64,000 bases of DNA, taken from the NCBI RefSeq assembly GCF_004791695.1, contig NZ_SRSO01000002.1, positions 1-64,000 of the forward strand, given 5' to 3'. Under the pieces are notes generated by a model that was not told the origin of the DNA, did not search any database, and saw nothing but the letters and a program-made list of their open reading frames with translations. Positions 9,612 to 19,177 of this stretch are shown piece after piece. The number at the start of each line of letters is the position of its first letter. Within the stretch, counting starts at the first letter, position 1. The DNA is from Flavivirga rizhaonensis. Its GTDB lineage: Bacteria > Bacteroidota > Bacteroidia > Flavobacteriales > Flavobacteriaceae. The position numbers and the translations under genes are program-made.

Positions 9612-9645
9612 TTTAGTTAATGTCGAAGCAATTTTGCTACCTTTG
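9612..9645 (+). promoter_or_regulatory. pepD promoter
   Basis: A -7 box TACCTTTG at 9638-9645 with a TTTAG -33-like element at 9612. It predicts transcription from about 9653, just before the ATG at 9667. This rules out the longer reading frame that opens at 9592. Confidence 0.6.
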
Positions 9646-9666
9646 CAAAACTTTATAAATAATACT

Positions 9667-11127
9667 ATGAGCACTGAGATAAGACAACTTCAACCACAAC
9701 AACTTTGGAATAGGTTTGCAGATTTAAACGCTGTACCAAGAGGATCAAAAAAAGAAGAACGCGTTATAGCTTTCATGAAAAATTTTGGTGAAAATCTTGG
9801 TTTAGAAACCATTGAGGATGAAGTAGGTAATGTTATTATCAAAAAGCCAGCAACTCCAGGAATGGAAAATAGGATGACTGTAGTCATGCAATCGCATTTA
9901 GATATGGTTCACCAGAAAAATGGAGATACTAATTTTGATTTTGACACTCAGGGCATAGACATGTATATTGATGGTGATTGGGTTCGTGCAAAAGGAACAA
10001 CTTTAGGGGCCGATAATGGTTTAGGAGTTGCTACCATTATGGCTGTTTTAGAAAGTAAAGATATTCCGCATCCAGCTATTGAGGCGTTGTTTACTATTGA
10101 TGAAGAAACTGGTATGACAGGAGCTATGGGCTTAAAAGGCGGATTACTTTCTGGTGGTATCCTTTTAAATTTAGATACGGAAGAAGACGATGAAATAGGT
10201 GTTGGTTGTGCTGGAGGTATTGATGTTACAGCAAAGAGAACCTATAACGAAGAAGAAACACCAGAATTTAAAATAGGATATAAAATTACAGTTAAAGGAT
10301 TACAAGGAGGACATTCGGGGATGCAAATTCACGAAGGTTTAGGGAATGCCAATAAACTTATGAATCGTGTCTTGTTTGATGGTTTTGAAAACTACGGATT
10401 ACGAATTTCTGAAATTGATGGAGGTAGTTTGCGTAACGCAATTCCTAGAGAAAGTAATGCCATAGTTGCTATTGATGCAGTGCATGAAGATGCTTTTTTA
10501 TTAGAAATAGCTTTGATTTCTAATACTATTAAGAAAGAGTTAAAAACGATGGAGCCGGATTTAGAAATTACAATTTCTAAAGCGGAAACACCAGCAAAAA
10601 TTATGGATTTAGGAGTTCAAGAAGGCTTGACCAGAGCTTTATATGCTGCTTATAATGGTGTTTACAGAATGAGTGCTGATATTCCGGAATTGGTAGAAAC
10701 ATCAAATAATATCGCTAGAGTCGTGGTTAAAGATGGAACTATTCATATAGGTTGTTTAACACGTTCATCTGTTGAAAGTTCTAAAATGGATCTGGCAAAT
10801 ACGTTACGTGCAACTTTTGAACTAACTGGATGTGAAGTTGAATTTTCTGGAGATTATCCTGGATGGACACCAAATATGGATTCTGCCATCTTAAAAGTAA
10901 TGACGAAATTATATGAAGATTTAAATGGAGAAAAACCACATGTAGCTGCATGCCATGCAGGATTAGAATGTGGTATTCTGGGAACAAACTATCCAGATAT
11001 GGATATGATTAGTTTTGGTCCGAATATAAAAGGTGCGCACTCACCAGATGAACGTGTCCAAATTTCTTCAGTACAAAAGTATTGGAACTTTGTTTTGGAG
11101 ATTTTGAAAGAGATACCGGTTAAATAG
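9667..11127 (+). CDS. pepD: Aminoacyl-histidine dipeptidase (M20 cytosol non-specific dipeptidase)
   Basis: A 486-residue cytosolic zinc dipeptidase that hydrolyses Xaa-His and other dipeptides. M20 metal-site motifs are visible: SHLDMVHQ (His/Asp), GADNGLG, the catalytic TIDEETGMTGA (Glu-Glu) and HAGLECGIL near the C terminus. The lid/dimerisation domain contains KGLQGGHSGMQIH. Length agrees with PepD. The start MSTEIRQLQ at 9667 is supported by the promoter immediately upstream. Confidence 0.93.
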   Translation: MSTEIRQLQPQQLWNRFADLNAVPRGSKKEERVIAFMKNFGENLGLETIEDEVGNVIIKKPATPGMENRMTVVMQSHLDMVHQKNGDTNFDFDTQGIDMYIDGDWVRAKGTTLGADNGLGVATIMAVLESKDIPHPAIEALFTIDEETGMTGAMGLKGGLLSGGILLNLDTEEDDEIGVGCAGGIDVTAKRTYNEEETPEFKIGYKITVKGLQGGHSGMQIHEGLGNANKLMNRVLFDGFENYGLRISEIDGGSLRNAIPRESNAIVAIDAVHEDAFLLEIALISNTIKKELKTMEPDLEITISKAETPAKIMDLGVQEGLTRALYAAYNGVYRMSADIPELVETSNNIARVVVKDGTIHIGCLTRSSVESSKMDLANTLRATFELTGCEVEFSGDYPGWTPNMDSAILKVMTKLYEDLNGEKPHVAACHAGLECGILGTNYPDMDMISFGPNIKGAHSPDERVQISSVQKYWNFVLEILKEIPVK

Positions 11128-11140
11128 TATTATCGTATAC

Positions 11141-11232
11141 GTCATTACGAGGAAAGAGGCACGAATGACGAAGTAACCTTTTGAATAACGGTTAATAAAT
11201 AGACCTGCCACATTGTTCCTCCTCGCAGTGAC
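11141..11232. repeat. Left copy of ~95-bp repeat flanking the GIY-YIG gene
   Basis: Begins GTCATTACGAGGA and ends TCCTCGCAGTGAC, so the ends are imperfect inverted repeats. Internal sequence (AATGACGAAGT, CTTTTGAATAAC, GTTAATAAATA, TGCCAC) is shared in the same orientation with the copy at 11560-11656. Confidence 0.8.
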
Positions 11233-11253
11233 GAAGCCTATCATGTTTTTTGT

Positions 11254-11553
11254 ATGAAAAAATCATTTGTCTATTTTATGACTAATAAAAATAACACAGT
11301 TATTTATGTTGGTGTGACAAGTGATTTGTTAAAAAGAGTATATCAACATAAAACAAAAGCATATAAAGGATTTACTTATAAGTATAATTGTGATAAATTA
11401 ATATACTTCGAAGAGTTTAACGATATTAATCAAGCCATTGTAAGGGAAAAGCAAATAAAGGGAGGAAATAGAAAAAGAAAGGAATACTTAATACATTCCA
11501 TAAACCCAGAATGGAATGATTTGTCTGATGGGTGGTTGTTTTATTTTGACTAA
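11254..11553 (+). CDS. Small GIY-YIG endonuclease-domain protein
   Basis: A 99-residue single-domain GIY-YIG nuclease of the UvrC-N/YhbQ class. The GIY-YIG core appears as VYFMT...VIYVGVTSDLLKRVYQHK, with the conserved Arg and the catalytic-region Glu in AIVREKQIKGG. Such solo nucleases are abundant in Flavobacteriia and their role is unsettled. The gene starts 22 bp after one copy of a ~95-bp repeat and ends 6 bp before a second direct copy, so the whole looks like a small mobile or homing-type unit inserted between pepD and yidD. Confidence 0.85.
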   Translation: MKKSFVYFMTNKNNTVIYVGVTSDLLKRVYQHKTKAYKGFTYKYNCDKLIYFEEFNDINQAIVREKQIKGGNRKRKEYLIHSINPEWNDLSDGWLFYFD

Positions 11554-11559
11554 TGCTGC

Positions 11560-11656
11560 GTCATTACGAGGAAGAGGTACGAATGACGAAGTGATCTTTT
11601 GAATAACAGTTAATAAATAATAAATAGACTGCCACGTCGTTCCTCCTCGCAGTGAC
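11560..11656. repeat. Right copy of ~95-bp repeat flanking the GIY-YIG gene
   Basis: Direct copy of 11141-11232 with the same GTCATTACGAGGA start and TCCTCGCAGTGAC end. It differs mainly by a few substitutions and a short TAATAAATA duplication. Confidence 0.8.
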
Positions 11657-11666
11657 TACAAATTGT

Positions 11667-11903
11667 TTAGTCTTCTTTATCAGGAACAGGGTCGTATCCG
11701 CTTCCTCCCCAAGGGTGGCAACTGAAAATACGTTTTATAGCTAACCAGCCACCTTTAAACAAACCATGTTTTTGTAAAGCTTCTTTAGTATAGTGTGAGC
11801 AGGTGGGGTGAAATCTACAGGTAGCAGGTGTTAATGGAGATATAAGCGTTTGATACACTTTTATCAATAATAAAAACGGTGCAATGAGTAGTTTTTTTAG
11901 CAT
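11667..11903 (-). CDS. yidD: Membrane protein insertion efficiency factor YidD
   Basis: A 78-residue protein with the YidD signature: an amphipathic N terminus ([18 protein letters not shown]), [15 protein letters not shown] and [13 protein letters not shown]. YidD assists YidC in placing membrane proteins in the inner membrane. It lies just downstream of cysS in the same direction, separated by a repeat-bearing gap, so co-transcription is possible. Confidence 0.93.
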   Translation of the reverse strand: MLKKLLIAPFLLLIKVYQTLISPLTPATCRFHPTCSHYTKEALQKHGLFKGGWLAIKRIFSCHPWGGSGYDPVPDKED

Positions 11904-11905
11904 AT

Positions 11906-11974
11906 TCTATTCCCGCTAAGGCGGGAATCTTATTAATTGAATTTCAAAGCATGAGATTCCTGCTTGCTCAGGAA
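11906..11974. repeat. Palindromic repeat between yidD and cysS
   Basis: Two adjacent short hairpins, ATTCCCGC/GGCGGGAAT and GATTCCTG/CAGGAATT, joined by TTATTAATTGAA. The first unit matches 2446-2480 and resembles 36188-36212. Confidence 0.5.
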
Positions 11975-11975
11975 T

Positions 11976-13457
11976 TTAATTAGTCGAAAAAGTCGTGCCG
12001 TCTTTACCATCTTTAAGTTGAATACCAACTTCTGCCAGTTCGTCACGGATTTTATCAGACAAAGCAAAGTCTTTATTTGCTCTAGCTTCTTGTCTTAGTT
12101 TTATTAAAATATCTACGGCTCCAGATAGTTTATCAGTTCCAGAATCACTCTTAGCAGCATTTTCAAGACCTAGCACATCGAAAACAAAGCTGTTAATAGT
12201 AGCCTTAAACGTGTTTAAATCTTCTGCAGATAAGGTTTCGGAACCTTCTTTTATTTGATTGATATATTTTGCAGCCTCAAATAAATGAGCAATTAAAATA
12301 GGTGAATTAAAATCATCATTCATGGCATCATAACATGTCTGTTTCCATGAATTAACATCAATAGATGATGTTTTAGAAGGTTTTAATTCATCTAAAAGGT
12401 TAACGGCATCCATCAATCTGTAGAATCCTTTTTCACTAGCTAATAAACCATCATCAGTTAAATCTAAAACACTTCTGTAAGATGATTGTGCATTAAAAAA
12501 TCTAATAACACTAGGGCTATAAGCCTTACTAAAAAATTTGTTGTTTCCAGATAATAGCTCGTCAGGATTCACTGTATTTCCTGTAGTTTTAGACATTCGT
12601 TGTCCGTTAAGCTCTAGCATATTGGCATGCATCCAATAATTAACTGGAGACTTTCCTTTGGCCGCTTCATTTTGAGCAATTTCACATTCATGATGTGGAA
12701 ATTTTAAATCCATTCCACCACCGTGAATATCAAATTGTTCACCTAAATATTTGGTACTCATGGCTGTACATTCTAAATGCCATCCTGGGAAACCGTCACT
12801 CCAGGGAGACGGCCAACGCATGATATGTTGTGGTTCTGCTTTTTTCCAAAGTGCAAAGTCTTGTGGATTCTTTTTATCACTTTGACCATCCAATTCGCGG
12901 GTATTATGAATTAAATCTTCAAGTTTACGCTTACTTAATTTCCCGTAATCATTAGTTTCGTTGAATTTGTGAACATCAAAATAAACAGAACCATTTACCT
13001 CATATGCAAAACCGTTATCAATAATATTTGATATTAATTCGATTTGTTCAATAATATGACCTGTAGCAGTAGGTTCTATACTGGGCGGTAAAAAATTAAG
13101 TGTATTAAGAATGTTATGAAAATCAACGGTATAGCGTTGCACAACTTCCATAGGTTCAATTTGTTCTAAACGTGCTTTTTTGGTGATTTTATCTTCACCT
13201 GCATCAGCATCATTTTCTAAATGACCAGCATCGGTAATGTTTCTAACATAACGCACTTTGTAGCCTAAATGTTTTAGATATCTAAAAACCATGTCAAAAG
13301 ACATAAAAGTTCTAACATTACCTAAATGTACATTGCTGTAAACGGTTGGACCACAGACATACATGCCTACATAACCTTCGTTAATGGGTTTGAATATTTC
13401 TTTTTTACCTGTAAGTGAATTGTATAATTTTATTTGTTGATGATTGTAAAGCTGCAT
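11976..13457 (-). CDS. cysS: Cysteine--tRNA ligase
   Basis: A 493-residue class I synthetase that charges tRNA-Cys. The HIGH signature is present as VHLGNVRTF (around residues 43-51), the zinc-site region as CGPTVYS and HHECEIAQ, and the KMSKS loop as QRMSKTTGN. The C-terminal DALR/anticodon region carries [20 protein letters not shown], usual for CysS. Length is normal. It starts at ATG 13457, just beside the four-helix-bundle insertion. Confidence 0.96.
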   Translation of the reverse strand: MQLYNHQQIKLYNSLTGKKEIFKPINEGYVGMYVCGPTVYSNVHLGNVRTFMSFDMVFRYLKHLGYKVRYVRNITDAGHLENDADAGEDKITKKARLEQIEPMEVVQRYTVDFHNILNTLNFLPPSIEPTATGHIIEQIELISNIIDNGFAYEVNGSVYFDVHKFNETNDYGKLSKRKLEDLIHNTRELDGQSDKKNPQDFALWKKAEPQHIMRWPSPWSDGFPGWHLECTAMSTKYLGEQFDIHGGGMDLKFPHHECEIAQNEAAKGKSPVNYWMHANMLELNGQRMSKTTGNTVNPDELLSGNNKFFSKAYSPSVIRFFNAQSSYRSVLDLTDDGLLASEKGFYRLMDAVNLLDELKPSKTSSIDVNSWKQTCYDAMNDDFNSPILIAHLFEAAKYINQIKEGSETLSAEDLNTFKATINSFVFDVLGLENAAKSDSGTDKLSGAVDILIKLRQEARANKDFALSDKIRDELAEVGIQLKDGKDGTTFSTN

Positions 13458-13463
13458 TGATTT

Positions 13464-13498
13464 TTAATGTTAAGATGTTTGTTGTTGAGTTGTTAAGC
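13464..13498. repeat. Left inverted repeat of the four-helix-bundle insertion
   Basis: The left arm of a pair with 13871-13907. Read outward, both arms are about 33 nt, begin TTAATGTT and end AGTTGTTAA, with TTGTTGTT and TTAAGA blocks in permuted order between. It overlaps the stop codon of the enclosed gene. Confidence 0.55.
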
Positions 13499-13855
13499 GT
13501 TTAGAAAATGATTTCTTAGTGCGTTAATTTTATTTGTAATTGATTCAACTTCTAATCTAATGCTTTTATAATTTTCTTCAGAAATAAATTGTAATTCTTT
13601 TGAAATGATAGCTTGATTTAATAGTTCTAGAGTAGAGCTATATGCTATGGTCATAAAATGTGCTTTATCCTTATTTGTTAATCTTGCAGTTCCTTCTGCT
13701 ATGTTAGAAGAAACGGATACAGAACTTCTTCTCATCTGGGAAATTAGACCAAATTCCTCTTCTTTAGGAAACGATTTAGTATAGTTATAAGTATTTACAG
13801 CAAGCTTAATCGCTTCTTTCCAAACTTCTAATTTTTCAAATGAATAAATATGCAT
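13493..13855 (-). CDS. Four-helix-bundle protein (23S rRNA IVS-encoded type)
   Basis: A 120-residue all-helical protein of the S23/IVS family. The typical motif EKLEVWKEAIKLAVNTYN is followed by SQMRRSSVSVSSNIAEG and a long C-terminal helix. Related proteins are encoded in intervening sequences of bacterial 23S rRNA and in diversity-generating retroelements; their function is not established. Here it sits alone between cysS and folE and is bracketed by ~33-bp inverted repeats (13464-13498 and 13871-13907), as expected of a small insertion. Confidence 0.85.
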   Translation of the reverse strand: MHIYSFEKLEVWKEAIKLAVNTYNYTKSFPKEEEFGLISQMRRSSVSVSSNIAEGTARLTNKDKAHFMTIAYSSTLELLNQAIISKELQFISEENYKSIRLEVESITNKINALRNHFLNA

Positions 13856-13870
13856 AATTTTTTTTGGTAA

Positions 13871-13907
13871 AACTTTAACAACTTAACGTCTTAACAACAA
13901 ACATTAA
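13871..13907. repeat. Right inverted repeat of the four-helix-bundle insertion
   Basis: The right arm of the pair described at 13464-13498, with TTAACAACTTAACG at its inner side. It touches the folE stop codon at 13904-13906. Confidence 0.55.
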
Positions 13908-14581
13908 AACTTTGTATCTAATTTTATGTAATCTAAAAATTCTCTACGAGTTGCTTCTTCTTTAAATTTCCCCCCAAACTCTGAAGTTACTGTACTGCTC
14001 TCAATGTCTCTGATACCTCGCGAATTAACGCATAAATGTTTGGCATCTATAACACAGGCAACATCTTGTGTTTTTAAAACTTCCTGAAGTTCTTTAACGA
14101 CTTGAATAGTAAGACGTTCTTGTACTTGCGGACGTTTGGCAAAATAATCTACAATACGATTCATTTTAGATAAGCCAACAACAGTTCCGTTAGAAATGTA
14201 AGCTATATGAGCTTTTCCAACGATAGGTAGTAAGTGGTGTTCACAGGTTGAATAAACAGTGATATTTTTTTCAACCAGCATCTCTCCGTATTTGTATTTG
14301 TTTTCAAATGTGGAAGCATTTGGCTTTTTCTTTGGGTTTAGTCCTCCAAAAATTTCTTTAACGAACATTTTAGCGACACGGTTAGGTGTGCCATTTAAGC
14401 TGTCGTCTGTTAAGTCAAGACCTAAAGTTTCCATTATATGGCGCACATCATCTTTAATAATGTCTATTTTTTCTTCATTAGAAAGCTTAAAGGCATCATT
14501 TCGCAGTGGTGTGTTTGAAGAAGTTCCTATATGATCATCTCCTAAAGATTCAAATTCTTCTATGTTATTTTCAATTTTCAT
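13904..14581 (-). CDS. folE: GTP cyclohydrolase I
   Basis: A 225-residue enzyme converting GTP to 7,8-dihydroneopterin triphosphate, the first step of folate/pterin synthesis. The zinc and active-site motifs are YSTCEHHLLPIVGKAH, GLSKMNRIVDYFAKRPQVQERL and the second zinc-Cys region DAKHLCVNSRGI. The N terminus is slightly extended, as in other Flavobacteriia. folP, a later step of the pathway, is at 29.7-30.5 kb. Confidence 0.96.
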   Translation of the reverse strand: MKIENNIEEFESLGDDHIGTSSNTPLRNDAFKLSNEEKIDIIKDDVRHIMETLGLDLTDDSLNGTPNRVAKMFVKEIFGGLNPKKKPNASTFENKYKYGEMLVEKNITVYSTCEHHLLPIVGKAHIAYISNGTVVGLSKMNRIVDYFAKRPQVQERLTIQVVKELQEVLKTQDVACVIDAKHLCVNSRGIRDIESSTVTSEFGGKFKEEATRREFLDYIKLDTKF

Positions 14582-14705
14582 TAGCTAAAAAGTGATGTTT
14601 TTAGTCTGCAAATATAAGTAAAACACTTTTGTTATGTTTTGTATTAACAAACAATTATACAAGAGGGTTTGTCTGTAATTTAGGTTATAAATTACATTTA
14701 AATTA

Positions 14706-14740
14706 AAAAAGCCTGAACTTTTTACAGGTCAGACTTTTTA
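14706..14740 (-). terminator. Terminator of the FadL-like porin gene
   Basis: Read on the minus strand, AGTCTGACC and GGTTCAGGCT-like arms form an imperfect stem (one G-U pair, one mismatch) followed by six Ts. Confidence 0.6.
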
Positions 14741-14760
14741 ATAATAAATCTTGTTTTATT

Positions 14761-16317
14761 TTAAATATTGAAACTTAAGGATAACGTTATGTTAGAATTT
14801 GTTCGATCTACTTCTGCTGATGCAGGTCTGTCAAATCTTAAATTATAAAAACTGTTTACAGATGAACGTTCAGATTGATCATAAGTAATATCTAATTTTG
14901 TGTTACCAAAATTGTAACCAATTCCTAAAGAATATCCTGTTAAATCACCAATAGTAATGCCATCTGCATAAGGACTCTCTTCAAAACGATATCCGCCTCT
15001 GAAACTGAATTGTTTATATTTATACTCACCACCAAGTCTATAGGTTGAAGCATCTGTAAGTATGTTACTTATATTATTGTTCAGATCTATATAATCAGAT
15101 GTTGGTCTAAATTTTGTCTGACTATAATCTTTACGGGAATAATCAAAACTAATTAACCCTTGTTTACCAAAAACATAAGCTAAGCTTCCTGTTAATTTTG
15201 AAGGTGTTTGTAGTTTGTATTGCGGATGAACATTTATTACATTGGGGTTTATAACTTGCACCTCTGGACCGCTTCCTTCGTCTCTTACAGTAGACAGATA
15301 TTGTGTCGATTCTTCTTCAATGGTATACCAGGTAGGTGAATCATAAGTAACACCAACTCTAAATTCATTCGACAACTTTAATATACCCCCTAATTGGAAA
15401 GAAAAACCGCTACCAGTCGTTGATAAACCATTTTCAAATTCTACACTGTTTACAATAGATCCAGTATTTGAATTGTCCTCAAATAATAAGGTAGAGCGTT
15501 CATAATCAATAAAATGAGAATTTAAATTCAACCCTAAATACAAATTGTCTTCATATTGAGTGGCCATATTAAATGTTACTTTGCCATTATATCCTGTTGA
15601 TGTATAGATATAATCATGATTAAAATTTCCAGGAGCTATATTGGATATGTAACTTGTATTGTCATCATTGTTATTATCATCAGGCTCTAAAATAAAAGAC
15701 CAATAACCTAAAAAGGCTTGTTGATGACTAAACCCTAATTGCGGGGCATTACCAATATCGATATATGCGTCTGTGAAGGACTCACCATCTCGAAGTAGAA
15801 TATCACCTAATCTTACAGCGTTATCAGGGTTGTTTGCATGGTCATAAAAATAACTTGCAATGGAGTTGTTAAAATTAGGGTCATTATCAGTATTTACACC
15901 GCTTGCTCTCCAATTATTATCATGATCATTCGTCCTTTCGTAAGCAATCGCAATTGTGAATTTTCGCCAAGGAGAATTAGTATTAGAAGCAAATACAAAA
16001 GCGGCACCGCCTTGATTAATATCAAAATTAGATTCGCTAGAATTGTTTACACCATTAAAATATTGAGTGTTGTTTTCTATTTCTTTACTTGATAAGGAAA
16101 AAGAAGCATGACTTCTACTAAAAACAGCAGAGCCAGCAGGGTTCAAACTAACAGCACTCATATCGCCACCTAAAGCACCAAAAGCACCACTCAATGCTCT
16201 AAAACGAGCAGACCCTTGTATTTCATCTTGAGAAAATCTTATAGCATCACTGATATCTTGAGCATAAATTGTAGACATAGATAGAATACCTATGAATAGT
16301 AAATGTAACTTTTTCAT
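14761..16317 (-). CDS. OmpP1/FadL-type outer-membrane transport protein
   Basis: A 518-residue protein with a signal peptide (cleavage after IYA, residue ~19) and a mature N terminus SDAIRFSQDEIQGSARFRALSGAFGALGGDMSAVSLNPAG, quoted here only in part: RALSGAFGALGGDMSAV. This is the FadL/OmpP1 hatch-region pattern. The rest is beta-strand rich and ends with a terminal aromatic strand (LSLSFNI). FadL-type porins admit hydrophobic compounds across the outer membrane. It follows the Ser/Arg-rich lipoprotein by 27 bp, so the two are probably co-transcribed. Confidence 0.85.
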   Translation of the reverse strand: MKKLHLLFIGILSMSTIYAQDISDAIRFSQDEIQGSARFRALSGAFGALGGDMSAVSLNPAGSAVFSRSHASFSLSSKEIENNTQYFNGVNNSSESNFDINQGGAAFVFASNTNSPWRKFTIAIAYERTNDHDNNWRASGVNTDNDPNFNNSIASYFYDHANNPDNAVRLGDILLRDGESFTDAYIDIGNAPQLGFSHQQAFLGYWSFILEPDDNNNDDNTSYISNIAPGNFNHDYIYTSTGYNGKVTFNMATQYEDNLYLGLNLNSHFIDYERSTLLFEDNSNTGSIVNSVEFENGLSTTGSGFSFQLGGILKLSNEFRVGVTYDSPTWYTIEEESTQYLSTVRDEGSGPEVQVINPNVINVHPQYKLQTPSKLTGSLAYVFGKQGLISFDYSRKDYSQTKFRPTSDYIDLNNNISNILTDASTYRLGGEYKYKQFSFRGGYRFEESPYADGITIGDLTGYSLGIGYNFGNTKLDITYDQSERSSVNSFYNLRFDRPASAEVDRTNSNITLSLSFNI

Positions 16318-16344
16318 ATAGTTGTATTTTTTCTTTTTAAAATT

Positions 16345-17499
16345 TTAACGACGTCTTCCTCCTCCTGAAGATCTAGAGCTTCCACTACCTGAGCTACGAC
16401 TACTAGATGATGATCTAGATACCGAACCAGAACTGGATCTAGAGCTTCTACTAGGTGAGTATCCCGAATTATTTCTTGAAGGGGAATAAGATCTTCTGGA
16501 AACACTATTATCAGATGATCTACTGGTAGTATTAGAAGGTCTATAAACAGTGCTTGAATTTCTTCTTACTGTTGAAGATGATGATCTTCTTACAGAATTT
16601 GATGAAGGTGTTCTGGAAGTTACTGTTCTTCTTTGAGAATCACTCGTATATCTGCGGGTTCCGTTAGGATTGTAGTTCCTTGTATTGTTTGATCTAGCTA
16701 TAGCACTTGTACTGCTTCTTCTTGAAGTATTGTATTTGGAAGTTCTTGAAGTCGTTGCATTTCTATTTAGACTACTAACAGAGCTACGTCTAGATGTAAT
16801 ATTATTTCTACTTAAACCTCTGGAGTTATTGGCATAGTAACTACCTCTTCTACTAGGGTTGTATGAATAATTTCTTCCTCTGTAATATCTGTTATTTCCG
16901 TAGTAACCGTAATTTCTATAAGGTCTGTTAAAAGCCCAATAGTTACCGTAAAAGCCACCTCCATAAAAAGGAGGGCACCAGAAAGGATCATAATATCCCC
17001 AGTTATTCCATCCGTTCCATCCCCAATTATTCCATCTATTCCAACCCCAGTTGTTCCATCCCCAACCAAATCCTGCATTCCAACCCCAGTTATTCCATCC
17101 GTTGTCTACATAATTTATAGTAACATTATTACTGTCTTGTCCCCATCCTGCATACCCTTGATAATTATTAGCTATGGTATCATTCTCAACATAGTTATTT
17201 CCTTCATAAGAATCTATATCAGTGAAAATGGCATCATCAGAGAAAATATTTTCTGATTCTAACGATTTGTCTCTAAAATAATTCTTATAGTAATTGTTGT
17301 TGGAAGTATTAGGAACTTGGGCAACTGTTTGATTGTTCTGAGAAGGCTTTTCAACAATTACTTGTCTTTGTACGTTACCGTAAATACCATCGTCATCAAC
17401 ACCAACATATTGATAAGAACCGCATGAAACTAAAACGAGTAGCAAACCAAAAATGGCTGTAAATGTCACTTTCCCTTTTAAGTAGTTGTTAAATTGCAT
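16345..17499 (-). CDS. Low-complexity lipoprotein with NNWGWN repeats and Ser/Arg tail
   Basis: A 384-residue protein with a lipoprotein signal (LVSC, Cys26). After an acidic linker, residues ~130-185 are a run of Asn/Trp/Gly repeats (WNNWGWN units) leading into a Tyr/Gly/Phe-rich stretch. The last ~170 residues are almost only Ser, Arg, Asn and Thr (RRSSVSS, SRSSSS) ending GGGRRR. No enzyme domain is present. The composition suggests a surface or cell-envelope-binding protein. It is upstream of, and probably co-transcribed with, the FadL-like porin gene. Confidence 0.8.
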   Translation of the reverse strand: MQFNNYLKGKVTFTAIFGLLLVLVSCGSYQYVGVDDDGIYGNVQRQVIVEKPSQNNQTVAQVPNTSNNNYYKNYFRDKSLESENIFSDDAIFTDIDSYEGNNYVENDTIANNYQGYAGWGQDSNNVTINYVDNGWNNWGWNAGFGWGWNNWGWNRWNNWGWNGWNNWGYYDPFWCPPFYGGGFYGNYWAFNRPYRNYGYYGNNRYYRGRNYSYNPSRRGSYYANNSRGLSRNNITSRRSSVSSLNRNATTSRTSKYNTSRRSSTSAIARSNNTRNYNPNGTRRYTSDSQRRTVTSRTPSSNSVRRSSSSTVRRNSSTVYRPSNTTSRSSDNSVSRRSYSPSRNNSGYSPSRSSRSSSGSVSRSSSSSRSSGSGSSRSSGGGRRR

Positions 17500-17598
17500 A
17501 TCTCTAGAATTTTATTGTTGAACATAACAAAAATAGTTAGTTTTGCTTAACTATTTTTTTATTTAACAGAGTCACAATATTTGTGCCAAAAAATTGAT

Positions 17599-19077
17599 AT
17601 GAGTAAAAAACTTACTAGTAGAGCAGAAGATTATTCGAAATGGTATAACGAATTGGTTGTAAAGGCTGATCTAGCTGAGAATTCGGCAGTTAGGGGATGT
17701 ATGGTTATTAAACCTTATGGGTATGCTATTTGGGAAAAAATGCAGGCAGAATTAGATAAAATGTTTAAAGAAACGGGACATCAAAATGCATATTTTCCAT
17801 TATTTGTGCCTAAAAGTTTATTTGAAGCTGAAGAAAAAAATGCAGAAGGATTTGCTAAAGAATGTGCAATTGTAACCCATTACAGATTACAAAATGACCC
17901 TGATAAGAAAGGGAAATTGCGTGTTGATCCAGAAGCCAAATTAGAAGAAGAATTAATTGTGAGACCTACAAGTGAGGCCATTATTTGGAATACATATAGA
18001 GGATGGATTCAATCTTATAGAGATTTACCGCTTTTAATAAATCAATGGGCCAATGTAGTGCGTTGGGAAATGCGAACACGTTTGTTTTTACGTACCGCTG
18101 AATTTTTATGGCAGGAAGGGCATACAGCACATGAAACAAAAGCTGAAGCTTTAACAGAAGCTAAATTAATGAATAATGTTTATGCAACGTTTGTCGAAAA
18201 CTTTATGGCTATCCCTGTAATACAAGGTGTGAAAACTGAGAGTGAACGTTTTGCTGGAGCTGAAGAAACTTACTGTATTGAAGCATTAATGCAAGATGGA
18301 AAAGCATTACAAGCAGGTACTTCTCATTTTCTTGGTCAGAATTTCGCAAAAGCTTTTGATGTTAAATATGCTAATAAAGAAGGTAAACAAGATTATGTTT
18401 GGGCGACCTCTTGGGGTGTTTCTACTCGATTAATGGGAGCCTTAATTATGACACATAGTGATGATAACGGATTGGTTTTGCCACCTAGCTTAGCGCCAAA
18501 TCAAGTTGTTGTTGTTCCTATTTATAAGAGTGAAGAAGATTTAAACGCTATTACTGAAGTTGCAAATGGTATTTTGAGTAATTTAAGAGGTAAAAATATA
18601 TCTGTAAAGTTTGATAATAGAACAACTCACAGACCAGGAGCAAAATTTGCGCAACATGAATTGCAAGGCGTTCCATTACGTATAGCTATCGGACCTAAAG
18701 ATTTAGCAAATGGTACTGTGGAAATCGCCCGTAGAGATACATTGACCAAGCAAATAGTTAATTTAGAAGATTTAGCAGAAGCAGTTGAAAGCTTATTAAA
18801 AGAAATTCAAGAAGCACTATTTAATAAAGCTCTAGATTTTAGAAATGCTCACATTACAGAGGTAGACACTTTTGAAGAGTTTAAAGAAGTTTTAGAGACA
18901 AAAACTGGGTTTATTTCTGCACACTGGGATGGTACTAATGAAACAGAAGAAAAAATTAAAGAGATAACAAAGGCGACTATTCGTTGTATTCCACTAGATA
19001 TGAAAGCTGTAAATGGGGTTTGTGTGTATTCTGGAAATCCTTCTAAAGGTAGAGTATTGTTTGCAAAAGCATATTAG
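17599..19077 (+). CDS. proS: Proline--tRNA ligase (archaeal/eukaryal-type)
   Basis: A 492-residue class II synthetase of the short ProS type without the bacterial editing insertion. Motif 2 is [23 protein letters not shown] (part: [14 protein letters not shown]), motif 3 is [11 protein letters not shown], and the C-terminal zinc-like domain and Tyr terminus (FAKAY) fit the family. It charges tRNA-Pro. The frame opens with TTG at 17581, but ATG at 17599 ([15 protein letters not shown]) matches the usual family start. Confidence 0.95.
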   Translation: MSKKLTSRAEDYSKWYNELVVKADLAENSAVRGCMVIKPYGYAIWEKMQAELDKMFKETGHQNAYFPLFVPKSLFEAEEKNAEGFAKECAIVTHYRLQNDPDKKGKLRVDPEAKLEEELIVRPTSEAIIWNTYRGWIQSYRDLPLLINQWANVVRWEMRTRLFLRTAEFLWQEGHTAHETKAEALTEAKLMNNVYATFVENFMAIPVIQGVKTESERFAGAEETYCIEALMQDGKALQAGTSHFLGQNFAKAFDVKYANKEGKQDYVWATSWGVSTRLMGALIMTHSDDNGLVLPPSLAPNQVVVVPIYKSEEDLNAITEVANGILSNLRGKNISVKFDNRTTHRPGAKFAQHELQGVPLRIAIGPKDLANGTVEIARRDTLTKQIVNLEDLAEAVESLLKEIQEALFNKALDFRNAHITEVDTFEEFKEVLETKTGFISAHWDGTNETEEKIKEITKATIRCIPLDMKAVNGVCVYSGNPSKGRVLFAKAY

Positions 19078-19110
19078 TTTAATTTTTTTTTAAAAAAAAT
19101 CATCTAGCTA

Positions 19111-19140
19111 TTGCGACATTTAAAAATAGTTGTATTTTTG
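19111..19140 (+). promoter_or_regulatory. Upstream promoter P1 of tRNA-Glu/rpsT
   Basis: TTG at 19111-19113, a 19-nt spacer and TATTTTTG at 19133-19140 match the flavobacterial promoter pattern. Confidence 0.65.
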
Positions 19141-19177
19141 CATCCGCAATGGAGGCATTGTTTGTTAATTGAAAGGC

